A stretch of DNA of 64,000 nt from Tatumella saanichensis (GTDB taxonomy: Bacteria; Pseudomonadota; Gammaproteobacteria; Enterobacterales; Enterobacteriaceae), in NCBI RefSeq assembly GCF_000439375.1, contig NZ_ATMI01000006.1, positions 1-64,000 on the forward strand, in the 5' to 3' direction. The position numbers and the translations under genes are program-made. The notes under the pieces were generated by a model. The model saw nothing but the letters and a program-made list of their open reading frames with translations, was not told the DNA's origin and made no database searches. This document shows positions 46,365 to 59,703 of the stretch, in pieces (the first letter of the stretch is position 1; each line of letters starts with the position of its first letter).

Positions 46365-47111
46365 CTACCAGTAATGCTCACTGGTAATATGGCCGGGCTT
46401 CCGGCGCAGATGCTTCGACATATTCCGTGTCGTTTTCAGTAAGTGCTGTGTATCCCTGACCATCTGCGGATTACCACATAACATAACATGACTGGTCTCT
46501 GCGGACAGCGTTAATCCTGTCTCATGCTCTAGGGTACCGTTTTCGATAAGTGCCGGTACTCTGCCGTACAGACTACCTTCGGCATGCTCACGACTGACCA
46601 CAGTCTGAATACGCAGTTTGCCATTAAACTGCTGCTGCAGCTGTTGCATCAATGGTAGATAGCTCAAATCTTCCGCATAGCGTGCCGCATGGACTAGGAC
46701 GATGTTGTTAAAGCGTTCTAGCCCTTCGCCCTGTTGCAGTATAGAGAGATAAGGGCCGATCGCGGTACCGGTGGCTAGCATCCATAGAGTGTCACAGTCC
46801 GGTACTTCCTCACAGACGAAGAATCCTGCCGCGTCGGCGGTGATCTGCAGGCTATCGCCTTGCTGTAACCGATGCAATGACGGACTGAGTTTTCCCTGTG
46901 GGACATTGACCAGATAAAATTCTAGGTGAGGGGAGGTGGGGGCATTCACATAGGAGTAAGCCCGCTGAACTTTCTCACCGTTAATCTCCAGTGCCAGTTT
47001 GGCAAACTGCCCTGCGACAAACGGTCTGACAGGCGCATGTACGACGAGACTAAACAGTGCCTCTGTCCAATGGGTCACAGAGACCACTTTTCCTTCACAC
47101 CACTCTGCCAT
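46365..47111 (-). CDS. fpr: Ferredoxin/flavodoxin-NADP+ reductase
   Basis: Fpr transfers electrons between NADPH and flavodoxin or ferredoxin, supporting radical enzymes and oxidative stress defence. The 248-residue protein equals E. coli Fpr in length. It has the FAD motif QRAYSYVN, GKLSPSLH, the NADPH-binding LATGTAIGPYLSIL, VHAARYAEDLSYLPLM, HVMLCGNPQMVRDTQ and the C-terminal HYW. ATG 47111 is preceded by AGGAA. Confidence 0.98.
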   Translation of the reverse strand: MAEWCEGKVVSVTHWTEALFSLVVHAPVRPFVAGQFAKLALEINGEKVQRAYSYVNAPTSPHLEFYLVNVPQGKLSPSLHRLQQGDSLQITADAAGFFVCEEVPDCDTLWMLATGTAIGPYLSILQQGEGLERFNNIVLVHAARYAEDLSYLPLMQQLQQQFNGKLRIQTVVSREHAEGSLYGRVPALIENGTLEHETGLTLSAETSHVMLCGNPQMVRDTQHLLKTTRNMSKHLRRKPGHITSEHYW

Positions 47112-47232
47112 GGTTCGATTCCTCCTGATAATTCACTGAATGACGGAATTATCATCGCTGTGATTAGCGTTGTTTTCCACCCCTGGAACGGATGAAAGCT
47201 CATATCGACAAACCCGCGGGGATTATCCAGTA

Positions 47233-47254
47233 GGCCGGAGGCAGTGCTCCGGCC
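47233..47254 (-). terminator. Hairpin after glpX
   Basis: GGCCGGAG (47233-47240) and CTCCGGCC (47247-47254) form an 8-bp GC-rich stem 17 bases past the glpX stop on the minus strand. No T-run follows. Confidence 0.55.
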
Positions 47255-47270
47255 AGGTGCCCGTTGGCAG

Positions 47271-48260
47271 TTATTGCGGCTCGGGGGAGAGTCGGTGCAG
47301 TGACTGAATACGCCGCAGGGTACCGCTTTTACCTCGTACCAGTAACGTTTCGCTGCTAATTTGCTGACCTTGCTGACGGATACCTTGCAGCAAATCCCCG
47401 TCGGTAATGCCAGTGGCGGCAAAGACCACATCATCACTGCTGACCATCTCAGCCAGGGTCAGGCATTTGCCGGCTTCAATTCCCATACTGACACAGCGAG
47501 CTATCTCCTGTGCACCGAGAGTCCGATTCTGCTGATTATCCTCTTTTACCTGATGACGGGGCAGTAAACGTCCCTGCATATCTCCGCCGAGTGCACGCAC
47601 CACTGCAGCGGAGATCACTCCCTCAGGCGCACCACCGATACCGTACATCACATCCACGCTACTGTCTGGCAAACAGGTCAAGATCGATGCTGAAACATCC
47701 CCATCTGGGAAGGCGTAGACTCGGCAGCCGAGGTCGTGCAGTTGCGTAATAACCTGGCGGTGGCGGGGCTTATCTAGCACTGCCACTGTCAGCTCAGACA
47801 GCGCTTTACCGGAGGCTTGGGCAATGACTTCCAGGTTGTGCCGCAGCGGCAATTCTAGGTCTATCAGGTCGCGTGCCTGTGGCCCTGCCACCAATTTTTC
47901 CATATACATATCCGGCGCATGAAGAAAGCAGCCTTTATCGGCAACGGCTATTACGCACAGTGCATTGGGTTGACCCATAGCGGTCATACGGGTCCCTTCG
48001 ATAGGATCAACGGCGATATCGATTTCATCTCCCTGGCCACGGCCCAGCTGCTCGCCGATATACAGCATCGGGGCTTCATCTATTTCCCCTTCACCGATAA
48101 CAATCTGGCCGCGAATATCAAGCGTATTCAGCATGCTCCGCATAGCATTCACCGCGGCGCCATCCGCCAGATTTTTATCTCCGCGTCCCAGCCACTGCCA
48201 GCCAGCCAGCGCGGCTGCTTCGGTGACTCGAGCAAATTCGAGGGCAAGTTCTCTTTTCAT
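47271..48260 (-). CDS. glpX: Class II fructose-1,6-bisphosphatase GlpX
   Basis: GlpX is a manganese-dependent fructose-1,6-bisphosphatase expressed with glycerol catabolism genes. The 329-residue protein has ALAGWQWLGRGDKNLADGAAVNAMR, IVIGEGEIDEAPMLYIGE, the metal/phosphate motif IAVDPIEGTRMTAMGQ, GIGGAPEGVISAAVVRALGG and FAATGITDGDLL. It is the third gene of glpFKX. It is slightly shorter than E. coli GlpX (336) at the C-terminus. Confidence 0.98.
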   Translation of the reverse strand: MKRELALEFARVTEAAALAGWQWLGRGDKNLADGAAVNAMRSMLNTLDIRGQIVIGEGEIDEAPMLYIGEQLGRGQGDEIDIAVDPIEGTRMTAMGQPNALCVIAVADKGCFLHAPDMYMEKLVAGPQARDLIDLELPLRHNLEVIAQASGKALSELTVAVLDKPRHRQVITQLHDLGCRVYAFPDGDVSASILTCLPDSSVDVMYGIGGAPEGVISAAVVRALGGDMQGRLLPRHQVKEDNQQNRTLGAQEIARCVSMGIEAGKCLTLAEMVSSDDVVFAATGITDGDLLQGIRQQGQQISSETLLVRGKSGTLRRIQSLHRLSPEPQ

Positions 48261-48327
48261 GGTCTTTTTTCTGCAGGAAAGGGGTGGGGCAGTGTATCAC
48301 AGGCAGGTAGGGTAAAAATTGATACCA

Positions 48328-48354
48328 CCCCGGCCTGCAGAGTGCAGGCCGGGG
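48328..48354 (-). promoter_or_regulatory. Strong hairpin between glpK and glpX
   Basis: CCCCGGCCTGCA (48328-48339) and TGCAGGCCGGGG (48343-48354) form a perfect 12-bp stem with a 3-base loop, eight bases after glpK. On the minus strand it is followed at a distance by ATTTTTACC. It may partly terminate or stabilise glpFK mRNA relative to glpX. Confidence 0.65.
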
Positions 48355-48361
48355 GAAAGGA

Positions 48362-50772
<2,411 letters not shown>

Positions 50773-50850
50773 GATCAATTCCTTACGTGGTTTAAAATAA
50801 TCGGTGTTGTGTGCCTTTTCCTTGGCCACCCGACTTTTGTTGTAGGGTTG

Positions 50851-50880
50851 ATGTAAATTTATCGTTAACGAGCAAAAACG
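50851..50880. promoter_or_regulatory. GlpR-like operator upstream of glpF
   Basis: The 10-bp palindrome TCGTTAACGA (50862-50871) within TTTATCGTTAACGAGCAAA resembles E. coli glp repressor operators with their TTCG/CGAA-like arms. It lies about 90 bases before glpF, where GlpR sites are expected. Confidence 0.5.
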
Positions 50881-50901
50881 ATAAATACCGAACTTAAAAT
50901 T

Positions 50902-50917
50902 TGTGCACCATGTCAAA
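50902..50917. promoter_or_regulatory. CRP-like site upstream of glpF
   Basis: TGTGC-N6-TCAAA matches 8 of 10 defined positions of TGTGA-N6-TCACA. It lies 130-145 bases before glpF. glpFKX is CRP-activated in E. coli. Confidence 0.45.
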
Positions 50918-51196
50918 AGAAATGAGCGAAATCGAGAGTTTTGTTAACTTTTGGGTCATTTGTGAGCAGTGAGAAAGAAGAAAAAAGGTGCTTACTACCC
51001 GTGGGTGGTGGACCCAATGCAGTAACTGTCACTGAAAAGTGTTACAGACTGCTCTGTAAATCATCAGGTCACTGGACTTGCCAGAGCAGGCTCCATACAA
51101 TCGGGGTATTGTCGGCCGCTGCAGGAATTTTACAGGGTCTGTCAGTTATGCAGCCGGCACATCAGCGCCTTGCGATCTATAGGAGAGATTAGAAAG

Positions 51197-51436
51197 ATGT
51201 CATTTGAAATGTTTGAAAAACTGGAAGCAAAAGTACAGCAGGCGATTGATACCATCACCCTGTTGCAGATGGAAATTGAAGAACTGAAAGAGCAGAATAA
51301 TACGCTGAAACAGGAAGCTCTGCAGGTTGCCGGCAACCATGACAGCCTGACACGTGAAAATCAGCAATTGAAAGAAGAGCAGCAGCAGTGGCAGGAGCGC
51401 CTGCGTACCCTGCTGGGAAAAATGGATGAGGTTTAA
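51197..51436 (+). CDS. zapB: Cell division protein ZapB
   Basis: ZapB is a small cytoplasmic coiled-coil protein that links ZapA-bound FtsZ to MatP and the Ter macrodomain. The 79-residue product starts [20 protein letters not shown] and has heptad-like [18 protein letters not shown] and a terminal [12 protein letters not shown], close to E. coli ZapB (81). AGGAGA lies ten bases before ATG 51197. It is divergent from glpF, as in E. coli. Confidence 0.97.
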   Translation: MSFEMFEKLEAKVQQAIDTITLLQMEIEELKEQNNTLKQEALQVAGNHDSLTRENQQLKEEQQQWQERLRTLLGKMDEV

Positions 51437-51460
51437 TTCTGCAGTAAGAATTAAACAGTG

Positions 51461-51486
51461 AATCGGGTGCCTTTAGGCACCCGATT
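51461..51486. terminator. zapB/rraA convergent terminator
   Basis: AATCGGGTGCC (51461-51471) and GGCACCCGATT (51476-51486) form a perfect 11-bp stem with a TTTA loop between convergent genes. Confidence 0.8.
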
Positions 51487-51502
51487 TGCTTTGCAGCATC
51501 GG

Positions 51503-51997
51503 TCAGGCATCTTCGTCTCCCCCTAATGGGTTTTCTGACAGAATGATGCCGGTATTGTCGGCGTACAGGTAATCCCCAGAGAAAAAGGTGACACCGCCAA
51601 AATTGACGCGAATATCACTCTCACCAATCCCTTCACCGGCTGCACCGGCTGGGATCGCCGCCATGGCTTGCAGACCAATATCCAATTCTTCTAGTTCATC
51701 AACCTGACGTACAGAGCCGTAGACAACAATTCCTTCCCACTCATTTTGCGCCGCCAGACGGGCTAACTGAGCATCAATTAATGCACGGCGCACCGAGCCA
51801 CCGCCATCGACCAGTAACACCCGACCGAGGCCGTTTTCTTCGAGCAGATCATAGAGCAGACCGTTGTCTTCAAAGCATTTCACCGTCGTAATCTGACCAC
51901 CAAAGGACGTGCGACCGCCAAAGTTTGAAAACAAAGGTTCTACAACGTTCACTTCTTCATGGTAAATATCACACAGTTCAGAGGTATCGTATTTCAT
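51503..51997 (-). CDS. rraA: Regulator of ribonuclease E activity A (RraA)
   Basis: RraA binds RNase E and inhibits its processing activity. The 164-residue trimeric protein has [73 protein letters not shown] and [38 protein letters not shown]. It matches E. coli RraA. In E. coli menA lies directly upstream; here the next gene on that side is hslU. Confidence 0.97.
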   Translation of the reverse strand: MKYDTSELCDIYHEEVNVVEPLFSNFGGRTSFGGQITTVKCFEDNGLLYDLLEENGLGRVLLVDGGGSVRRALIDAQLARLAAQNEWEGIVVYGSVRQVDELEELDIGLQAMAAIPAGAAGEGIGESDIRVNFGGVTFFSGDYLYADNTGIILSENPLGGDEDA

Positions 51998-52094
51998 CGC
52001 CGTTTCATCTGTTTGTCAGAGGTAGGGAAAGTATATCGCGTTATCTCTGCGGATAGCAAAAAAGCCGATGCCGGGATGCCAAGTCGCAGACAGT

Positions 52095-52127
52095 AAAAAG
52101 CCCCCACTCTCAACTGAGAGCGAGGGC
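52095..52127 (-). terminator. hslVU terminator
   Basis: On the minus strand GCCCTCGCTCTCA pairs with TGAGAGTGGGGGC (one or two mismatches) and is followed by TTTTT. It lies 21 bases beyond the hslU stop codon. Confidence 0.88.
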
Positions 52128-52148
52128 TGTATGGCGCGCGATTATCCG

Positions 52149-53483
52149 TTATAGGATAAAGCGGCTGAGGTCTTCATCAGCGACCAGTTTATCCAGATGC
52201 TCACTGACGTAAGTGGCATCAATGGTCACTGTCTCACCCGGACGGTCGCTGGCATCGAAAGAAATATCTTCCATCAGACGCTCAAGGACCGTGTACAGGC
52301 GACGAGCACCGATGTTTTCGGTGGTTTCGTTGACCTGCCAAGCTGCCTCAGCGATGCGGCGGATACCGTCATCGGTAAAGTTGATCGTCACCCCTTCGGT
52401 AGCCATCAACGCTTTGTACTGTACCGTGACAGACGCGCTCGGTTCCGTCAGGATACGCTCAAAGTCATTGACGGTTAGCGCCTGTAGTTCGACACGGATC
52501 GGCAGACGACCCTGTAACTCAGGGATCAGGTCAGACGGACTGGCCACCTGGAATGCACCGGAGGCAATAAACAGGATGTGATCGGTCTTGATCATACCGT
52601 GTTTGGTAGAAACCGTGCAGCCTTCAACCAGTGGCAGCAGATCACGCTGCACCCCTTCGCGGGAAACATCGGGGCCGGAGGACTGACCGCCGCCTTTACA
52701 GATTTTATCGATCTCATCGATAAAGACGATACCGTGCTGCTCTACGGTATCGATAGCTTCCTGTTTCAGTTCTTCAGGGTTAATCAGACGCGCGGCTTCT
52801 TCTTCAATCAGCAGCTTCATCGCGTCTTTGATTTTCAGCTTGCGGGTCTTCTGCTTCTGGCCGCCGAGATTCTGGAACATGGACTGCAGCTGGCTGGTCA
52901 TTTCTTCCATGCCAGGTGGTGTCATGATTTCCACTTCCATCGGCGAGTCGGCCAGATCAATTTCGATCTCTTTGTCGTCCAACTGGCCTTCACGCAGTTT
53001 TTTACGGAAAGACTGACGTGCCGCGGAAGGCTCGGCATTCTGCTCCGGCTGCCCCCAGTTATTTTTGGCCGGTGGGATCAGTACATCGAGAATGCGCTCT
53101 TCTGCCTGCTCTTCGGCTCGGGATTTATTGCGCTCGATAGCTTGGCTACGCACCATTTTAATCGCTGAATCGGTCAGATCGCGGATAATTGAATCCACTT
53201 CCTTACCGACGTAACCGACTTCGGTAAATTTAGTCGCTTCTACTTTGATGAACGGTGCATTTGCCAGCTTCGCTAGGCGGCGAGCAATTTCTGTCTTACC
53301 TACACCGGTTGGACCGATCATCAGAATATTTTTGGGGGTAACTTCGTGACGCAGCTCGGCATCCAGCTGCATGCGCCGCCAGCGGTTACGCAATGCGATA
53401 GAGACAGCACGCTTCGCACCGTCCTGACCAATAATGAACTTGTTCAGTTCACTGACTATTTCGCGGGGAGTCATTTCAGACAT
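52149..53483 (-). CDS. hslU: ATP-dependent protease ATPase subunit HslU
   Basis: HslU is the AAA+ unfoldase hexamer that feeds the HslV peptidase. The 444-residue protein has Walker [10 protein letters not shown] (Lys63), the pore loop [14 protein letters not shown] (GYVG), Walker [11 protein letters not shown], and the C-terminal sensor region [17 protein letters not shown], ending RFIL, the tail that docks into HslV. It lies 11 bases after hslV. Confidence 0.99.
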   Translation of the reverse strand: MSEMTPREIVSELNKFIIGQDGAKRAVSIALRNRWRRMQLDAELRHEVTPKNILMIGPTGVGKTEIARRLAKLANAPFIKVEATKFTEVGYVGKEVDSIIRDLTDSAIKMVRSQAIERNKSRAEEQAEERILDVLIPPAKNNWGQPEQNAEPSAARQSFRKKLREGQLDDKEIEIDLADSPMEVEIMTPPGMEEMTSQLQSMFQNLGGQKQKTRKLKIKDAMKLLIEEEAARLINPEELKQEAIDTVEQHGIVFIDEIDKICKGGGQSSGPDVSREGVQRDLLPLVEGCTVSTKHGMIKTDHILFIASGAFQVASPSDLIPELQGRLPIRVELQALTVNDFERILTEPSASVTVQYKALMATEGVTINFTDDGIRRIAEAAWQVNETTENIGARRLYTVLERLMEDISFDASDRPGETVTIDATYVSEHLDKLVADEDLSRFIL

Positions 53484-53494
53484 CGTTAAAATCC

Positions 53495-54025
53495 TTACGC
53501 CTTGGACGTCAGTTCTTCGACATTGACGTTATGGTTGGTATAGATGCAAATATCACCAGCGATCTCCAGCGCTTTTTCCGTGATCTCTCTCGCGCTGAGG
53601 TCGGTATTTTCCATCATGGCACGGGCGGCTGCCTGCGCATACGGGCCACCGGATCCGATAGCAATCAGATCATTTTCTGGCTGGATGACATCGCCATTAC
53701 CACTGATGATAAGAGAGGCGTTTTCGTCCGCCACCGCCAGTAACGCTTCTAGGCGGCGCAGCATACGGTCAGTACGCCAGTCTTTGGCCAGTTCGACGGC
53801 GGCTTTGACCAGGTGACCTTGGTGCATTTCCAGTTTACGTTCGAACAGCTCAAACAAGGTAAAGGCATCGGCAGTGCCACCGGCAAAACCGGCGATGACT
53901 TTATCGTTGTACAGGCGACGTACTTTTTTTACGTTACCCTTCATTACGGTATTACCCAGAGTAGCCTGGCCGTCGCCACCGATCACTACTTGGCCATTGC
54001 GTCGAACACTTACAATCGTTGTCAC
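53495..54025 (-). CDS. hslV: ATP-dependent protease peptidase subunit HslV
   Basis: HslV is the proteasome-like peptidase of the HslUV complex. The 176-residue precursor starts with GTG and reads [20 protein letters not shown]; after removal of Met the new N-terminal Thr is the nucleophile. [48 protein letters not shown] and [11 protein letters not shown] are conserved. It heads hslVU and has a near-consensus heat-shock promoter and a leader hairpin. Confidence 0.99.
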   Translation of the reverse strand: MTTIVSVRRNGQVVIGGDGQATLGNTVMKGNVKKVRRLYNDKVIAGFAGGTADAFTLFELFERKLEMHQGHLVKAAVELAKDWRTDRMLRRLEALLAVADENASLIISGNGDVIQPENDLIAIGSGGPYAQAAARAMMENTDLSAREITEKALEIAGDICIYTNHNVNVEELTSKA

Positions 54026-54053
54026 GGGCCGCCCCTTTTTTCAGTGAAAAAAA

Positions 54054-54076
54054 GACTCCGCGGAGTACGCGGAGCC
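54054..54076 (-). promoter_or_regulatory. hslVU 5' leader hairpin
   Basis: GACTCCGCG (54054-54062) pairs with CGCGGAGCC (54068-54076), a 9-bp stem with one G-T pair and a 5-base loop. E. coli hslVU mRNA also has a 5' stem-loop that affects its stability. Confidence 0.65.
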
Positions 54077-54089
54077 ACTTATAGGGGAG

Positions 54090-54117
54090 ATATGGGGGGA
54101 GAGGAAAAGTTTTCAAC
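54090..54117 (-). promoter_or_regulatory. Sigma-32 heat-shock promoter of hslVU
   Basis: On the minus strand GTTGAAA (54117-54111), a 13-base spacer and CCCCATAT (54097-54090) match the sigma-32 consensus CTTGAAA-N13/14-CCCCATNT almost perfectly. The -35 overlaps the last codons of ftsN. E. coli hslVU is a heat-shock operon. Confidence 0.88.
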
Positions 54118-55099
54118 CCCTGAACGGCAGAGTTATACAGTTTCCGTGACCATTTCCGCGTAGTTGTTTGACAATGCTGTCCACTTTACTGCGATCAGCG
54201 TAAGGGCCAATCACTACACGATTCCAGCCACCACCAACGGTGATACGGCTTTCAAAGCCCTCAAATGCAAGGCCTGCTCGGGCCGATTCTGCCTGCGCAC
54301 TGCCTTTGAACGATCCACACTGGATGATCCAGCGTTTACTGGAACTGGCCTCAGCCTGACGTGCCGGCGCGGGGGGCGCTGCCGGAGCCGGTGCTGACGG
54401 CGTCACTGAGGTTATCGGCGCAGGGCGATGTTCTGTCTGTGTACTGTTACGACTTTCCGCTTGGGCAGTGGCTTCCCGTTGCTGTCTTTCCGTCGCTGCC
54501 TGCTGCTGACGTTCGAGGCGTTGTTGGCGCTCGGCCTGCTGGCGTTGACGTTCCAGGCGTTCAGCCTCCTGAGCTTGAGCTTGAGCTCGGGCTTGCTGCT
54601 GCTGAACGTTCTGTTGGGCATACTCCCGTTGCTGGCGCAGGGTCTGTTGTTGCTGTGCCGGGGTCTGCTCATTCCAAGGCACTTCATTCAGTTGAGTGGG
54701 TTGCTGGCGCATGTCCGCAGCCATTTGGTCAAGCAGCTGACGTTGTTCATCGGTCAATTGGGCCGGTGATCTGACTTCCCCGCCCGCCGAAGGTTCAGTA
54801 GGTGCCGGTACCGTCACATCACGGTTTTCCAGCTCTTTGATGTACTTCCAGCGTTCTTCCGGTTTCGGGGGCAGAGAGGAACCGGTACTCTTGTGAGGGA
54901 GTGGTTCCTGTTTCTCTTCTTTTTTATGATGAGCAATAAACATTAGACCACCCACAAAGGCGACCAGCACAGCAGCTGCCAGTGCAATCATAACTTTAGG
55001 AAGTCCCGAGCTGGGTGCGCTCTTTTTACCTCTGGAAGTGTTTTTCTTGCGTTGCGTCCCTGTTGAACGCCCGCGGCCTACATAGTCTTTTTGTGCCAC
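54113..55099 (-). CDS. ftsN: Cell division protein FtsN
   Basis: FtsN is a bitopic septal protein that triggers peptidoglycan synthesis at division. The 328-residue protein has a short basic cytoplasmic N-terminus, one membrane helix (about 34-55, VMIALAAAVLVAFVGGLMFIA), a periplasmic region with the activating segment around EERWKYIKELENRDV, a long Gln/Arg/Ala-rich linker (about 125-215) and a C-terminal SPOR domain (RWIIQCGSFKGSAQAESARAGL to GNCITLPF). Its 3' end overlaps the hslVU promoter. Confidence 0.96.
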   Translation of the reverse strand: MAQKDYVGRGRSTGTQRKKNTSRGKKSAPSSGLPKVMIALAAAVLVAFVGGLMFIAHHKKEEKQEPLPHKSTGSSLPPKPEERWKYIKELENRDVTVPAPTEPSAGGEVRSPAQLTDEQRQLLDQMAADMRQQPTQLNEVPWNEQTPAQQQQTLRQQREYAQQNVQQQQARAQAQAQEAERLERQRQQAERQQRLERQQQAATERQQREATAQAESRNSTQTEHRPAPITSVTPSAPAPAAPPAPARQAEASSSKRWIIQCGSFKGSAQAESARAGLAFEGFESRITVGGGWNRVVIGPYADRSKVDSIVKQLRGNGHGNCITLPFRG

Positions 55100-55253
55100 A
55101 TTCGTTCCGCTAAGTTTGAAAATCAGTCTGGAGGGCGTTCAGCCCGAGTCACTCTGTGATGGCAATAGCTGCTCTATTTTACTCAAGGGGACGAACTTTG
55201 ACCAGTAAACTCTGCGCCGTAAGAGTGTCATCCGGGGAATTCAGATAATCCTT

Positions 55254-56288
55254 TTAGTCTGTAGCGTTTTGCGCACGGGTAGAGTGGCGCAGTGTCAGGT
55301 GAGCTTCCAGAAGACATGAACCGGAGGAACGCGTTTTGCCCTCAATAAGATCGATTAACAGTGAGGCTGCCTTACTGCCAATCAGAGATCTCGGTTGTGT
55401 CACGGTAGTCAGTGGCGGGTGACTGTAGCGGGCCGCGTCAATATCATCAAAGCCAATGACCTGTAGCTGGTCAGGTATTGCGATACCTCTGAGGGCCGCC
55501 TGATGGAGCACTCCGAGTGCCATCTGGTCATTGTGACAGAAGATGGCTTGCGGTGGTTGGGGTAATGCCATCAAAGTGGTCAGCGCTTGCTGACCGGCAG
55601 CAAAAGAGAAATCACCGCGTAGCAGATACTGAGGGGACACTGGAATATCACGGCGACGTAAGGCTTCGATATATCCTTGCCGGCGGTAGCGACAATGAGA
55701 CATATTCTCCGGACCGGTCAGGCAGGCAATTTTTTGCAGTCCGTTATCCAGTAACCAACTTACGGCATTAAACGCGGCCGTCAGATTATCGATATGGACA
55801 GCAGGCAGTCCGGGATCGGCCGAAAACTCATTTGCCAGTACCAGAGGCGGGCGTTGATCGGGATACGGCCACTCTGACAAGGTCGGCAGCTGTGAGCCTA
55901 ACAGTAATATTCCGTCAAACTGGCGAGTCAGCAGCTTTGATGGAAGGTCGGCTTCCTGAATATTCTGATGAGTACAATCCATAATCAGCGTCAGATAACC
56001 GGCCGAGGCCGCGGTTTGCTCAATCCCGCGGATCATTTCTGGAAAGAAAGGGTCACAGATATCCGGCACTAGGACCAGCAGTATCCGGGTTCTGGCTCTG
56101 CCAGCATAGCGTTGATGCAGGCCAGGCGGATAACCCAGTTCAGTAATCGCCGAGTTGATCCTTTGTAACGCAGCGGGAGAGACTTTTTCCGGTGAGGAGA
56201 ATGCCCGAGAGACCGTAGCGGTAGAGACACCGGCCTGTGCAGCGATATCTTTTAGCGTGGCACGTGAAGACAATGGCGTATAAGACAA
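55254..56288 (-). CDS. cytR: LacI-family repressor CytR
   Basis: CytR represses nucleoside uptake and catabolism genes together with CRP and is induced by cytidine. The 344-residue protein has an N-terminal LacI helix-turn-helix (ATLKDIAAQAGVSTATVSRAFSSPEKVS) and a periplasmic-binding-protein-like core with LVLVPDICDPFFPEMIRGIEQTA, NEFSADPGLPAVHIDNLTAAFNAV, FCHNDQMALG and IGFDDIDAARYSHPPLTTVTQPR. Its position between ftsN and priA is the E. coli one. A nupC gene is also in this window. Confidence 0.96.
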   Translation of the reverse strand: MSYTPLSSRATLKDIAAQAGVSTATVSRAFSSPEKVSPAALQRINSAITELGYPPGLHQRYAGRARTRILLVLVPDICDPFFPEMIRGIEQTAASAGYLTLIMDCTHQNIQEADLPSKLLTRQFDGILLLGSQLPTLSEWPYPDQRPPLVLANEFSADPGLPAVHIDNLTAAFNAVSWLLDNGLQKIACLTGPENMSHCRYRRQGYIEALRRRDIPVSPQYLLRGDFSFAAGQQALTTLMALPQPPQAIFCHNDQMALGVLHQAALRGIAIPDQLQVIGFDDIDAARYSHPPLTTVTQPRSLIGSKAASLLIDLIEGKTRSSGSCLLEAHLTLRHSTRAQNATD

Positions 56289-56437
56289 AGTTCAGGCTCC
56301 CAGGAAAACACCCTGACACAGGGTAGTGTTAGTTACCTATTGTTAGCAGAATAATGACCCTTTGCGTAAGCAGAATACGCATTTGACCGCTAGCACGTAA
56401 ACAATTCACGACCTAGGCCGCAAACCAGATCACGGGA

Positions 56438-58666
<2,229 letters not shown>

Positions 58667-58707
58667 CTAGTGTACACGCTCAGTGCTGTCCCGTGTATGG
58701 GATTTAT

Positions 58708-58737
58708 TTGCAAAGCTGTGGGGATAGTCTGTATAAT
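58708..58737 (+). promoter_or_regulatory. rpmE promoter
   Basis: TTGCAA (58708-58713) and a perfect TATAAT (58732-58737) with 18-base spacing precede a leader of about 120 bases before rpmE. Confidence 0.8.
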
Positions 58738-58747
58738 ATAGCGCCTC

Positions 58748-58827
58748 TGGTGCTGTAGCCGGCGAACAGAGAGCTAAATAAAACATTCTTTTTTAACCGC
58801 GTGTGGTGCTGTGCAGGTTCGCCTGGC
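58748..58827 (+). promoter_or_regulatory. Structured rpmE leader (possible autoregulatory region)
   Basis: The leader has a 9-base direct repeat TGGTGCTGT (58748-58756, 58804-58812). GCCGGCGAAC (58758-58767) can pair over a long range with GTTCGCCTGGC (58817-58827, one bulge). L31 is reported to control its own mRNA in E. coli; this structure may be the site (inference). Confidence 0.5.
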
Positions 58828-58863
58828 ACGGAGAGCGACACGGCCTTCTACTGAGGTTCTCCC

Positions 58864-59076
58864 ATGAAAAAAGGTATTCACCCGCAATATAACGCTGTTA
58901 CCATCACTTGTTCTTGCGGTAACGTTATCCACACTCATTCAACTGTGGATCATGACGTAAGCTTGGACGTATGTGGTAAATGCCACCCGTTCTATACTGG
59001 TAAGCAGCGTGTTGTTGACACCGGTGGTCGTGTTGAGCGTTTCAACAAGCGTTTCAGCATTCCTGGTTCAAAATAA
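58864..59076 (+). CDS. rpmE: 50S ribosomal protein L31 (bL31), zinc-binding form
   Basis: The 70-residue protein matches the primary L31. It keeps the zinc ligands Cys16, Cys18, Cys37 and Cys40 (CSC and CGKC), so it is the C+ form, and ends [12 protein letters not shown]. It lies between priA and metJ, as in E. coli, and has a strong promoter and terminator of its own. Confidence 0.98.
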   Translation: MKKGIHPQYNAVTITCSCGNVIHTHSTVDHDVSLDVCGKCHPFYTGKQRVVDTGGRVERFNKRFSIPGSK

Positions 59077-59110
59077 GTTTTCCGCAGACGAGTCTTCGGA
59101 CACGGATGTA

Positions 59111-59140
59111 AAAAAACCCGGCGCTGCCGGGTTTTTTTTT
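59111..59140. terminator. rpmE/metJ terminator
   Basis: AAAAAACCCGGC (59111-59122) pairs with GCCGGGTTTTTT (59126-59137) around a 3-base loop, with a T-run to 59140. The A-rich left arm makes it usable by metJ on the other strand. Confidence 0.93.
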
Positions 59141-59177
59141 TACTTTTTTTTACGCCAAATCGCGCCAGCGATAGGGG

Positions 59178-59495
59178 TCAGTACTCCCATTTATCCGGAT
59201 CAATACCCATTTCGCGCATAATCTCTTTTGCAACTTCCGGGATCTCATCACCGCGTTCTTTACGTAAATCGTTGTCATCCGGCAGGGGTTGACCGGTAAA
59301 GGCATGCAAAAATGCTTCACACAACAGCTCGCTGTTGGTGGCATGTCGTAGGTTGTTGACCTGACGACGGGTCCGCTCATCGGTTAAAATCTTTAACACT
59401 TTCAGAGGGATAGAGACGGTAATTTTTTTTACCTGCTCACTTTTTTTGCCATGCTCAGCGTAAGGGCTGATATATTCGGCATTCCATTCAGCCAT
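59178..59495 (-). CDS. metJ: Methionine repressor MetJ
   Basis: MetJ is the ribbon-helix-helix repressor that uses S-adenosylmethionine as corepressor to control methionine genes. The 105-residue protein matches E. coli MetJ nearly throughout: [37 protein letters not shown] region, [25 protein letters not shown] and [12 protein letters not shown]. It is divergent from metB, with MetJ boxes between. Confidence 0.98.
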   Translation of the reverse strand: MAEWNAEYISPYAEHGKKSEQVKKITVSIPLKVLKILTDERTRRQVNNLRHATNSELLCEAFLHAFTGQPLPDDNDLRKERGDEIPEVAKEIMREMGIDPDKWEY

Positions 59496-59679
59496 GGGGT
59501 ACCTTAATCGATAAAAAGTTAACTTGCCTGGATCCAGCTAATTATGCCAGATATCTACGTTATTGTGTGTCTCTGTCCGGAAAGCTCTCCGTAAAGGTGA
59601 CAATTGTGGCGAAATCTGACAGACCAGACTAATTTTAGCCTTTCCTGACCTTTTGCTCAATCTACACGCACTCCCATTT

Positions 59680-59703
59680 GGATGTCTAGATGTATTGACG
59701 TCT
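59680..59703. promoter_or_regulatory. Three tandem MetJ boxes (met boxes)
   Basis: Three adjacent 8-mers GGATGTCT, AGATGTAT and TGACGTCT (59680-59687, 59688-59695, 59696-59703) match the AGACGTCT met box at 5-6 or more positions each. They overlap the metB -35 hexamer, so MetJ binding would block the promoter. Confidence 0.85.

Larger units (their letters stand above)
50773..51196. other. Divergent glpF-zapB regulatory region
   Basis: This 424-base gap carries the glpF leader and promoter with GlpR- and CRP-like sites (separate entries). On the zapB side a hairpin CTGT-CACT-GAAA-AGTG-TT-ACAG (51026-51047) has a GAAA tetraloop. No small reading frame with a convincing start was found. Confidence 0.55.

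Noticed and set aside
48328-48354. REP/BIME element
   Set aside because: The hairpin is a single perfect stem without the conserved REP sequence, and similar GC hairpins in the window do not share sequence.
52578-53168. A 196-codon open frame on the plus strand
   Set aside because: It lies fully antisense to hslU, has no recognisable domain and follows the codon pattern of a shadow frame.
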